Assembly: GCA_963734725.1 (NCBI GenBank)
Contig: CAVTIX010000001.1
Location: 1-64,000 of the forward strand
Length of the DNA: 64,000 nt
Source: DASXKD01 sp963734725
Lineage (GTDB): Bacteria; Actinomycetota; Actinomycetes; Streptosporangiales; Streptosporangiaceae
Direction: 5' to 3'
Shown here piece by piece: positions 1 through 7,890 of this stretch. Position 1 is the stretch's first letter. Every line of letters starts with the position of its first letter. The translations under genes and the position numbers were made by a program. The notes beneath the pieces are model-generated. The model saw only the letters and a program-made list of their open reading frames with translations. It was not told the DNA's origin and did no database searches.

Positions 1-7
1 TGGCAAG

Positions 8-28
8 CTTGCGTTGACCAGACTCAAC
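8..28 (+). promoter_or_regulatory. HAIR-type HspR operator upstream of dnaK
   Basis: The sequence CTTGCGT-N7-ACTCAAC matches 12 of 14 positions of the HAIR inverted repeat CTTGAGT-N7-ACTCAAG bound by HspR in Streptomyces and Mycobacterium. It lies 24 bases before the dnaK start, and hspR is the fourth gene of the same operon. Autoregulated heat-shock control is therefore the likely reading. The promoter itself may lie partly outside the window. Confidence 0.75.
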
Positions 29-51
29 TTCACTACTAACAAGGACTACTC

Positions 52-1911
52 ATGGCACGTGCGGTAGGGATCGACCTCGGGACGACCAACTCCGTTGTCG
101 CTGTCCTCGAAGGCGGCGAGCCCACAGTTATCGCCAACGCGGAAGGCTCGCGGACCACTCCGTCGGTGGTCGCGTTCGCCAAGAACGGCGAGGTGCTCGT
201 CGGCGAGGTCGCCAAGCGGCAGGCGGTGACCAACGTCAACCGGACGATCCGCTCGGTGAAGCGGCAGATGGGCACCGACTGGAGCGTCAAGATCGACGAC
301 AAGAAGTTCACCGCCCAGCAGATCAGCGCGTTCATCCTGCAGAAGCTGAAGAGGGACGCCGAGTCGTACCTGGGCGAGACGATCACCGACGCGGTGGTCA
401 CCGTGCCCGCGTACTTCAGCGACGCGCAGCGCCAGGCCACCAAGGAGGCCGGCCAGATCGCCGGGCTGAACGTACTCCGCATCATCAACGAGCCCACCTC
501 CGCGGCGCTGGCGTATCACCTGGAGAAGGAGAACGAGGCCACCATCCTCGTCTTCGACCTCGGCGGCGGCACCTTCGACGTGTCCCTGCTCGAAGTCGGT
601 GAGGGCGTGGTCGAGGTGAAGGCCACCAGCGGCGACAACCACCTCGGCGGTGACGACTGGGACCAGCGGATCGTGGACTGGCTGGTGCAGGACTTCAAGA
701 ACGGCTACGGCACCGACCTGTCCAAGGACAAGATGGCGCTGCAGCGGCTGCGCGAGTCCGCGGAGAAGGCGAAGATCGAGCTGTCCGGCTCCGCCGAGAC
801 GCAGATCAACCTGCCCTACATCACCCACTCCGAGCAGGGCCCGCTGCACCTGGACGCCAAGCTCACCCGGGCGGAGTTCCAGAAGATGACCTCCGACCTG
901 CTGGACCGGTGCAAGGCGCCGTTCAAGCAGGTGATCGCGGACGCCGGGGTCAAGCTGACCGATATCCACCACGTGGTGCTCGTCGGCGGTTCGACGCGGA
1001 TGCCCGCCGTGGTGGACCTGGTCAAGGAGCTGACCGGCGGCAAGGAGCCCAACAAGGGCGTGAACCCGGACGAGGTCGTCGCGGTCGGCGCCTGCCTGCA
1101 GGCCGGCGTGCTCAGGGGCGAGGTCAAGGACGTCTTGCTGCTCGATGTGACCCCGCTGTCGCTGGGCATCGAGACCAAGGGCGGGATCTTCACCAAGCTC
1201 ATCGAGCGGAACACCACCATCCCGACCAAGCGCTCGGAGATCTTCACCACCGCGGACGACAACCAGCCGTCGGTGCAGATCCAGGTGTTCCAGGGTGAGC
1301 GCGAGATCGCCGCGTACAACAAGAAGCTCGGCATGTTCGAGCTGGCCGGCATCGCTCCCGCCCCGCGCGGCATCCCGCAGATCGAGGTGGCCTTCGACAT
1401 CGACGCCAACGGCATCGTGAACGTCTCGGCCAAGGACCTCGGCACCGGCAAGGAGCAGCGGGTGACCATCAGCGGCGGATCCGCCCTGGGCAAGGACGAG
1501 ATCAACCGGATGATGGCCGAGGCGGAGAAGTTCGCCGAGGAGGACGCCCGGCGCCGCGATGAGGCGGAGACGCGCAACCGCGCCGACACGCTCGCCTACC
1601 AGACCGAGAAGTTTGTCGCCGAGAACGCCGAGAAGATCCCCGAGGACATCAAGGCCGAGGTGGAGTCGGCGATCGCCGACCTCAAGAAGGCGCTCGAGGG
1701 CACCGACATCGACGCGATCAAGGAAGCCACCGAGAAGGCGGCCCAGGTCAGCCAGAAGATGGGCACCGCCATCTACGCGCAGTCCCAGGCGGCCAGCGCC
1801 GCCGCGGGCGAGCAGACGGCTGACGCGACCGCCGAGCAGCAGGACGACGAGGTCGTCGAGGCTGAGATCGTCAACGAGGAGAAGCCTCGCGAAGAAGGTG
1901 GCGCCGCCTAA
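52..1911 (+). CDS. dnaK: Chaperone protein DnaK (Hsp70)
   Basis: ATP-driven cytoplasmic chaperone that folds and remodels client proteins with DnaJ and GrpE. The 619-residue product has the full Hsp70 layout: nucleotide-binding domain opening with GIDLGTTNS, the phosphate signature DLGGGTFDVS near residue 170, VLVGGSTRMP near 310, the linker DVTPLSLGIE near 365, then the substrate-binding domain and an acidic tail ending EEGGAA. AAGGA lies 6 bases before the ATG. The TAA stop overlaps the ATG of grpE by one base, implying translational coupling. The HAIR site in front indicates HspR repression. Confidence 0.98.
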   Translation: MARAVGIDLGTTNSVVAVLEGGEPTVIANAEGSRTTPSVVAFAKNGEVLVGEVAKRQAVTNVNRTIRSVKRQMGTDWSVKIDDKKFTAQQISAFILQKLKRDAESYLGETITDAVVTVPAYFSDAQRQATKEAGQIAGLNVLRIINEPTSAALAYHLEKENEATILVFDLGGGTFDVSLLEVGEGVVEVKATSGDNHLGGDDWDQRIVDWLVQDFKNGYGTDLSKDKMALQRLRESAEKAKIELSGSAETQINLPYITHSEQGPLHLDAKLTRAEFQKMTSDLLDRCKAPFKQVIADAGVKLTDIHHVVLVGGSTRMPAVVDLVKELTGGKEPNKGVNPDEVVAVGACLQAGVLRGEVKDVLLLDVTPLSLGIETKGGIFTKLIERNTTIPTKRSEIFTTADDNQPSVQIQVFQGEREIAAYNKKLGMFELAGIAPAPRGIPQIEVAFDIDANGIVNVSAKDLGTGKEQRVTISGGSALGKDEINRMMAEAEKFAEEDARRRDEAETRNRADTLAYQTEKFVAENAEKIPEDIKAEVESAIADLKKALEGTDIDAIKEATEKAAQVSQKMGTAIYAQSQAASAAAGEQTADATAEQQDDEVVEAEIVNEEKPREEGGAA

Positions 1912-2721
1912 TGAGCTCACCTGAGGAGACCAACGCAGGACCGGTGATCCGCGACCTCAGGCGCATCGACCCACGCACGGGGCAGGTCAGAAACCCCGGG
2001 GGGGATGCGCCGGGGACCGCGGCACGCGGGTCCGGCAAGCCCGGCCGGCCGGGCAGGCACTCGGAGTCCGAGCCTGGCGCGGAGCCCGCCGGCCCGCGGG
2101 CCGGCGGGCTCGCCCGAGGCAGCGGGCCCCGGCGCGGGCCCGGCGCCTGGCGGGGCCGGCCCGGCGGCGACGCCGGGCGGCCCCGTGGAGGCCGAGCAGG
2201 AGCTTGCCACCAAGCTCGCCGAGCGCACCGCTGACCTGCAGCGAGTGAGCGCGGAATACGCCAACTACCGCAAGCGGGTCAACCGGGACCGGCTGGTGGT
2301 ACGCGAGCAGGCGCTCGCCAACGTGCTGGTCGCGCTGCTGCCGGTGCTCGACGACATCGGCCGGGCCCAGGAGCACGGAGAACTGGTCGGCGGCTTTGAG
2401 AAGGTCGCCCAGTCGCTGGAGTCGATCGTGACCAAGCTAGGCCTGGCCGCATTCGGCAACGAGGGCGAGCCGTTCGACCCGAACGTGCACGAGGCGGTGT
2501 CGCTCATCCAGTCCGCTGGAGTGACCGAGCCGACCTGCATCCAGATCCTGCAGCCCGGCTACAAGGTCGGCGATCGGATCGTCCGGCCTGCCCGGGTGAT
2601 CGTCGCCGAGCCCGACGACGCGGGACCCGACGCCGTCGGGGCGGACCGGCCGGACGAGGCCGGCCTGCCCAGCGGACCGGACGAGGCCGGGCCACAGGAG
2701 AACCGTGAGGACGAAGACTGA
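1911..2721 (+). CDS. grpE: Nucleotide exchange factor GrpE, apparently frameshifted
   Basis: Releases ADP from DnaK. The ATG at 1911 overlaps the dnaK stop and begins MSSPEETNAGPVIRDLRRID, a typical actinobacterial GrpE N-terminus (PVIRDxRRIDP). That frame ends at 2234. The coiled coil (LATKLAERTADLQRVSAEYA then NYRKR) and the beta domain (PFDPNVHEAV, GYKVGDRIVRPARV) lie in the +1 frame, which is open from 2005 to 2721. No single frame contains both. Third-position GC favours the first frame to about 2090 and the second from about 2115; a run of seven G at 1998-2004 is another possible slip site. Sequencing error, true mutation or an internal start are all possible. Confidence 0.85.
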
Positions 2722-2736
2722 CGCCTGGAGATACCA

Positions 2737-3909
2737 ATGAGCACTAGGGACTTCCTCGAGAAGGACTATTACAAGGCTCTTGGCGTCTCCAAGACCGCGA
2801 CCGCGGACGAGATCAAGAAGTCGTACCGCAAGCTCGCCCGCAAGTACCACCCCGACGCCAACAAAGGCGACCCCAAGGCGGAGGAGCGGTTCAAGGAGAT
2901 CTCCGAGGCGTACAACGTCTTGTCCGACGCTAAGCAGCGCAAAGAGTACGACGACGCCCGCTCCCTGTTCGGGAGCGGGGGCTTCCGGCCACCGGGGCAG
3001 GGCGGCCCGGGCGGCTTCCAGTTCGACCTGGGCGACCTGTTCGGCGGCGCGGGCGGCGGCGACACCACCGCCTCCGGCGGCCGGCTCGGCGACCTGCTGG
3101 GCGGGATGTTCGGCGGCGGGGGACGCGCTGGCGCCCAGACGCGCCCGCGCCGCGGGACGGACATCGAGACCGAGGCCACGCTGTCGTTCAACGACGCCAT
3201 CGACGGCGCCACGGTGTCGCTGCGGCTGACCGGTGAGGGAGCGTGCCCGACCTGCCACGGCACCGGGGCGAAGTCAGGGACGGTGCCCCGGGTGTGTCCC
3301 ACCTGCCAGGGCACCGGCCAGTCCAGCAGGAACCTGGGCAGCTTCGCGTTCTCCGAGCCGTGCAAGGAGTGCCGCGGCCGGGGCCTGGTCGTCAACGACC
3401 CCTGCCCGTCGTGTTCGGGCAGTGGCCGCGCGATGAGCAGCCGGACGATCCAGGCCCGCATCCCAGCGGGCGTGGCGGACGGGCAGCGGATCCGGCTCCG
3501 GGGCAAGGGCGCTCCGGGCGAGCGCGGCGGCCCGGCGGGCGACCTGTACGTACGGGTGCACGTCACGCCGCACCCGGTCTTCGGGCGGTCCGGCGACAAC
3601 GTCACCGTGACCGTGCCGGTCACCTTCACCGAGGCAGCGCTCGGGGCCGAGATCAAGGTCCCGTCGCTGCACGGAGTCCTGGTGAGCGTCCGGATCCCCG
3701 CCGGGACGCCGAGCGGCCGCACCTTCCGGGTGCGGGGCAAGGGCGCCCGGCGCAAGGACGGGACGACCGGCGACCTGCTGGTCACAGTGGCGGTTCAGGT
3801 GCCGCAGAACCTGAACGGCGCCGCGCGGCAGGCGCTTGAGTCCTTCCGCGACGCGACGGCCAGCGCGGATCCGCGCGATGACCTCCTGCGAAGGGCACGG
3901 CAGACATGA
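2737..3909 (+). CDS. dnaJ: Chaperone protein DnaJ (Hsp40)
   Basis: Co-chaperone that delivers substrates to DnaK and stimulates its ATPase. The 390-residue protein has an N-terminal J domain with the HPD motif (KYHPDANKGD, near residue 39), a Gly/Phe-rich region to about residue 130, four CxxCxGxG zinc motifs (CPTCHGTG, CPTCQGTG, CKECRGRG, CPSCSGSG), and two C-terminal beta domains. It is a type I DnaJ. The start follows grpE by 15 bases with CTGGAG as ribosome-binding site. This is the operon copy (DnaJ1 type). Confidence 0.97.
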   Translation: MSTRDFLEKDYYKALGVSKTATADEIKKSYRKLARKYHPDANKGDPKAEERFKEISEAYNVLSDAKQRKEYDDARSLFGSGGFRPPGQGGPGGFQFDLGDLFGGAGGGDTTASGGRLGDLLGGMFGGGGRAGAQTRPRRGTDIETEATLSFNDAIDGATVSLRLTGEGACPTCHGTGAKSGTVPRVCPTCQGTGQSSRNLGSFAFSEPCKECRGRGLVVNDPCPSCSGSGRAMSSRTIQARIPAGVADGQRIRLRGKGAPGERGGPAGDLYVRVHVTPHPVFGRSGDNVTVTVPVTFTEAALGAEIKVPSLHGVLVSVRIPAGTPSGRTFRVRGKGARRKDGTTGDLLVTVAVQVPQNLNGAARQALESFRDATASADPRDDLLRRARQT

Positions 3910-3926
3910 CGGGGAGGCGGTGAGGA

Positions 3927-4427
3927 ATGAGCACGAACCCGTTTGAGGTGTCGGACGAGACCCCGGTGTACGTGATCTCGGTGGCGGCCGAACTGTCCGG
4001 CCTGCACCCGCAGACCCTGCGTGCTTATGACCGGCTCGGGCTGGTCTCCCCCGGCCGCTCGGCCGGGCGGGGCCGGCGCTACTCGCTGCGCGACGTCGTG
4101 CTGCTGCGCGAGGTGCAGCGGCTGTCCCAGGAGGAAGGCGTCAACCTGTCCGGCATCAAGCAGATCCTCGAACTCGGGGCCGAGCTGGAACGCGCCCGCC
4201 GCCTGCTCGCCGAGATGACCACGGAGATGGCCCAGCTCCGTGCCGAACTGGAGTCAACCCGCGCGGTCGCCGCCAGGCTGGCCGGCCTGGTGCGCAACCG
4301 CGCGGCCGGCGCCCAGCTGGTCCCGGTGCGGAATGTCCGCACCGGGTCCCGCCCGGGCGCCAGCGCGTCGCCGGCGGCCGGGGAACAGCAGGGTGCGCCC
4401 GGCGCCGCGGACACCGCTCATCTCTAG
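3927..4427 (+). CDS. hspR: MerR-family heat-shock repressor HspR
   Basis: Transcriptional repressor of the dnaK regulon; in the family it uses DnaK as co-repressor and binds HAIR sites such as the one at 8-28. The 166-residue protein has an N-terminal winged helix (VISVAAELSGLHPQTLRAYD, then RLGLVSPGRS and GRRYS), followed by a coiled-coil dimerisation helix at about residues 75-120. The last 50 residues are low complexity. It starts 17 bases after dnaJ with GGGGAGG upstream, inside the operon it represses. Confidence 0.95.
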   Translation: MSTNPFEVSDETPVYVISVAAELSGLHPQTLRAYDRLGLVSPGRSAGRGRRYSLRDVVLLREVQRLSQEEGVNLSGIKQILELGAELERARRLLAEMTTEMAQLRAELESTRAVAARLAGLVRNRAAGAQLVPVRNVRTGSRPGASASPAAGEQQGAPGAADTAHL

Positions 4428-4486
4428 GTGGCCACACCGGCCACGGGCACGTTTGGCAAGACCCCACGTACTGAAGAAAGCAGCTG

Positions 4487-7123
4487 ATGGAAGACAAACT
4501 CACCCGCAGAAGCCGGGAGGCGCTCTCCGACGCCGTGCGGCGGGCCACCGCGGAGGGCAACCCGCACGTCGAGGCGCTGCACCTGCTGGCGGCGCTGATC
4601 GAGCAGGACGGCGGCACGGCGGCGCCACTGCTCCGCGCGGTGAACGCGGACCCCGCCGCCATCCTCACCGAGGCCAAGGACCAGCTCGCCAGGCTGCCCA
4701 AGATCGCCGGCGCCACGGCCAGCCCGCCGGACATGTCCCGCCCGGTGCTGAGCACGCTGGCCACCGCGGCCAAGCGGGCGCGTGAACTGCAGGACGAGTA
4801 CGTCTCGACCGAGCACCTGCTGGTCGGGCTCGCCGCGGACGGCGGCCAGGCGGCGACCATGCTGCGCAAGCACGGCGCCACGCCCCAGGTGCTGCTTGAG
4901 GCGTTCGAGAAGGTACGCGGCAGCGCCCGGGTCACCTCTGAGGACCCGGAGGAAACGTACAAGGCGCTGGAGAAGTTCGGGATCGACCTGACCCAGCGGG
5001 CCCGCGACGGCGAACTGGACCCGGTCATCGGCCGCGACGCCGAGATCCGGCGGGTGATCCAGGTCCTGTCCCGCCGTACCAAGAACAACCCGGTCCTCAT
5101 CGGCGAGCCGGGGGTCGGCAAGACCGCCGTCGTCGAGGGCCTGGCGCAGCGGATCGTGGCGGGTGACGTGCCCGAGTCGCTGCGCGGCAAGCGCCTGGTC
5201 GCGCTCGACCTGGGCGCGATGGTCGCGGGCGCGAAGTACCGCGGCGAGTTCGAGGAGCGCCTCAAGGCGGTGCTGAACGAGATCAAGGCCAGCGAGGGCC
5301 AGGTCATCACGTTCATCGACGAGCTGCACACGGTGGTGGGCGCGGGCGCGGCCGAGGGCGCCATGGACGCGGGCAACATGCTCAAGCCCATGCTGGCCCG
5401 CGGCGAGCTGCGCATGGTCGGCGCGACCACCCTGGACGAGTACCGGCAGCGAATCGAGAAGGACCCGGCGCTGGAGCGCCGCTTCCAGCAGGTCTTCGTC
5501 GGCGAGCCGTCGGCCGAGGACACCATCGCGATCCTGCGCGGCCTGAAGGGCCGCTACGAGGCGCACCACCAGGTGCAGATCTCCGATGCGGCGCTGGTCG
5601 CCGCGGCGACCCTGTCCGACCGGTACATCTCCGGCCGCTTCCTCCCGGACAAGGCCATCGACCTGGTGGACGAATCCGCATCCCGGCTGCGGATGGAGAT
5701 CGACTCGCGCCCGGTGGAGATCGACGAGCTCCAGCGGACCGTGGACCGGATGAAGATGCAGGAGATGGCGCTGGAGCGGGAGGCGGACCCGGCCAGCAAG
5801 GACCGGCTGGAGCGGCTCCGCGCCGACCTCGCCGACCGGCAGGAGCAGCTCACCGCGCTGCTGGCCCGCTGGGAGCGGGAGAAGGCCGGCCTCAACCGGG
5901 TCGGCGAGCTGAAGAAGCGCCTCGATGACCTGCGGGTCGAGGTCGAGCGCGCGCAGCGGGACGGCAACCTGGAAGAGTGGGCGCGGCTGGAGAACGGTGA
6001 GATCAAGACCGTCGAGGCCGAGCTTGAGCAGGCCACTGCCGCGGCTCGCGCGGACGAGAGCACGGCCGTCACGGCCGGGGACGCGGCGCCCATGGTCAAG
6101 GAGGAGGTCGGGCCGGACGACGTGGCGGATGTCGTGTCCTCCTGGACCGGCATCCCGGCGGGCCGCCTGCTCGAAGGCGAGACCGGCAAGCTGCTCCGGA
6201 TGGAGAGCGAACTTGGCAAGCGCCTGGTCGGCCAGGCCAGGGCGGTCCAGGCCGTGTCCGACGCGGTACGCAGGTCCCGGGCGGGCATTTCCGACCCGGA
6301 CCGGCCGACCGGTTCGTTCCTGTTCCTCGGGCCCACCGGGGTCGGCAAGACCGAGCTGGCCAAAGCGCTCGCCGAGTTCCTCTTCGACGACGAGCGCGCC
6401 GTGGTCCGCATCGATATGAGCGAGTACAGCGAGAAGCACTCGGTGGCCCGGCTCGTGGGCGCGCCGCCCGGCTACGTGGGTTACGAGGCTGGCGGCCAGC
6501 TCACCGAGGCCGTTCGGCGCCGGCCATACTGCGTGATCTTGCTGGACGAGGTGGAAAAGGCCCACCAGGAGGTCTTCGACATCCTGCTCCAGGTGCTGGA
6601 TGACGGCAGGCTCACCGACGGCCAGGGCCGGACCGTGGACTTCCGCAACACGATCCTGATCCTCACCTCGAACCTGGGGTCCTCGGAGCTCGCGAACCAG
6701 TCCCTGGGTGAGGCCGCGAAGCGGGAAACCGTGATGGCCGTGGTCCGGGCGACGTTCAAGCCGGAATTCCTGAACCGCCTCGACGACATCATCCTGTTCG
6801 ACCCGTTGTCCACCGAGGAACTCGCGGAGATCGTGGACCTGCAGGTGGCCGCCCTGGGCCGCCGGCTTGCCGGGCGGCGGCTCACGCTGGACGTGACCCC
6901 GGCCGCGCGGGAGTGGCTGGCCCTGACCGGGTTCGACCCGGTGTTCGGCGCACGCCCGCTACGCAGGCTGGTTCAGTCGGCCATCGGCGACCAGCTGGCC
7001 CGGGCGCTGCTCGCGGGTGAGATCGTGGACGGCGACGTGGTCCGGGTAGACCGGGATCCCGACGCCGACACGCTCACGGTGACGGCGGAACGCCGGCAGC
7101 CAGCGGAGTCGGCCAGCAACTGA
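4487..7123 (+). CDS. clpB: ATP-dependent disaggregase ClpB
   Basis: Hexameric AAA+ disaggregase that works with DnaK to recover aggregated proteins. The 878 residues contain a double Clp N-domain (1-150), AAA-1 with Walker A GEPGVGKT near 206 and Walker B VITFIDELH, a coiled-coil middle domain around 410-540 that separates ClpB from ClpC, and AAA-2 with GPTGVGKT near 615. It follows hspR by 59 bases. I see no clear HAIR site in that gap, so it may be read through from the dnaK promoter. A strong terminator follows. Confidence 0.97.
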   Translation: MEDKLTRRSREALSDAVRRATAEGNPHVEALHLLAALIEQDGGTAAPLLRAVNADPAAILTEAKDQLARLPKIAGATASPPDMSRPVLSTLATAAKRARELQDEYVSTEHLLVGLAADGGQAATMLRKHGATPQVLLEAFEKVRGSARVTSEDPEETYKALEKFGIDLTQRARDGELDPVIGRDAEIRRVIQVLSRRTKNNPVLIGEPGVGKTAVVEGLAQRIVAGDVPESLRGKRLVALDLGAMVAGAKYRGEFEERLKAVLNEIKASEGQVITFIDELHTVVGAGAAEGAMDAGNMLKPMLARGELRMVGATTLDEYRQRIEKDPALERRFQQVFVGEPSAEDTIAILRGLKGRYEAHHQVQISDAALVAAATLSDRYISGRFLPDKAIDLVDESASRLRMEIDSRPVEIDELQRTVDRMKMQEMALEREADPASKDRLERLRADLADRQEQLTALLARWEREKAGLNRVGELKKRLDDLRVEVERAQRDGNLEEWARLENGEIKTVEAELEQATAAARADESTAVTAGDAAPMVKEEVGPDDVADVVSSWTGIPAGRLLEGETGKLLRMESELGKRLVGQARAVQAVSDAVRRSRAGISDPDRPTGSFLFLGPTGVGKTELAKALAEFLFDDERAVVRIDMSEYSEKHSVARLVGAPPGYVGYEAGGQLTEAVRRRPYCVILLDEVEKAHQEVFDILLQVLDDGRLTDGQGRTVDFRNTILILTSNLGSSELANQSLGEAAKRETVMAVVRATFKPEFLNRLDDIILFDPLSTEELAEIVDLQVAALGRRLAGRRLTLDVTPAAREWLALTGFDPVFGARPLRRLVQSAIGDQLARALLAGEIVDGDVVRVDRDPDADTLTVTAERRQPAESASN

Positions 7124-7158
7124 TCGCCTCGCCCGGCTGCCATCACCGGCAAATAAAG

Positions 7159-7192
7159 CGGCGGGCCCTGCACCCGCAGGGCCCGCCGTTTT
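7159..7192. terminator. Intrinsic terminator between clpB and the TPR gene
   Basis: Perfect 13-bp stem (CGGCGGGCCCTGC and its complement) with a 4-base loop ACCC, followed by TTTT on the plus strand. A-rich bases precede it, so it could also act on the minus strand. It separates two convergent transcription units. Confidence 0.9.
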
Positions 7193-7209
7193 GGCATTCG
7201 GGAATCCGG

Positions 7210-7884
7210 TCAGCGCAGCCGATCAAGCAGCCGGTCGTAGTCGTCGTCGGGCAGGCCGAGATCGTTGCGGATCCGGAATCGCAGGCTCAGCAGCAGGCGC
7301 AGTTCGTTCTCGTCGCCCGGCACTTGCGTGACGAGGCCGAGCGGCGGAACCTCGCTGCCTTGGCCGACCGGGCCCGGGGTCCGGCCGAGGCACAGCTCGA
7401 CGCCGGCGTTCGCCCAGCCGAGCGCGCCTACCAGGTCGGATTGCTCGACAAGCAATTCCGCTAGCAGGTCGCACATTCGCGCGTCTCGCGGCGTCTGGGC
7501 GCCGAGCTCGCCGACGTAGGCCTCGGCCTCCGCGTCCCGGCCCAGCTGGAAAAGGGCGCGGGCCAGCGGGATTCGCGGATCCACCGAGGCCCGGCCGCCA
7601 TCGGCGATGGCGCGCATGAAATCGTTCACCGCCGCGGCCGGGTCGTCGGCGAGCAGCCACTGCTCGCCCGCCCGGATGTAGGCCTCGGACCGGGCCATCG
7701 CCGCGGTCTGCGTGCCGGTATCCGCAAGCCTGGTCATCTCTTGTGCCGCGGCCCGGTGCTCACCGCTGCACGCGGCATCGAACTCGATCGCGTCGAATGT
7801 CTCGGGGCTCAGCGCAACCACGTTAGGGACGTACCCATCTGAAGTCTCCAGCAACGTGTCTGGACAGCCATTGGACGATAACAA
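7210..7884 (-). CDS. TPR-like protein of unknown function
   Basis: A soluble, alpha-helical protein of up to 224 residues with helix pairs typical of tetratricopeptide repeats (for example AYIRAGEQWLLADDPAAAVN, then IPLARALFQLGRDAEAEAYV and CDLLAELLVEQSDLVGAL). I do not recognise a catalytic motif. The longest frame starts at a TTG (7884). A GTG at 7821 is an alternative, as the first 20 residues look unconserved. It begins 6 bases after the stop of the NYN-domain gene, so the two are probably co-transcribed and may act together. The specific function is unknown. Confidence 0.7.
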   Translation of the reverse strand: MLSSNGCPDTLLETSDGYVPNVVALSPETFDAIEFDAACSGEHRAAAQEMTRLADTGTQTAAMARSEAYIRAGEQWLLADDPAAAVNDFMRAIADGGRASVDPRIPLARALFQLGRDAEAEAYVGELGAQTPRDARMCDLLAELLVEQSDLVGALGWANAGVELCLGRTPGPVGQGSEVPPLGLVTQVPGDENELRLLLSLRFRIRNDLGLPDDDYDRLLDRLR

Positions 7885-7890
7885 AACGGG

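Noticed and set aside
46..1920. Long open frame on the minus strand opposite dnaK, and similar long antisense frames opposite clpB, clpC, ftsH, murA and purA
   Set aside because: Expected shadows of high-GC coding sequence; they are Val/Leu/Gly/Asp-rich without family motifs, while the sense strand encodes complete known proteins.
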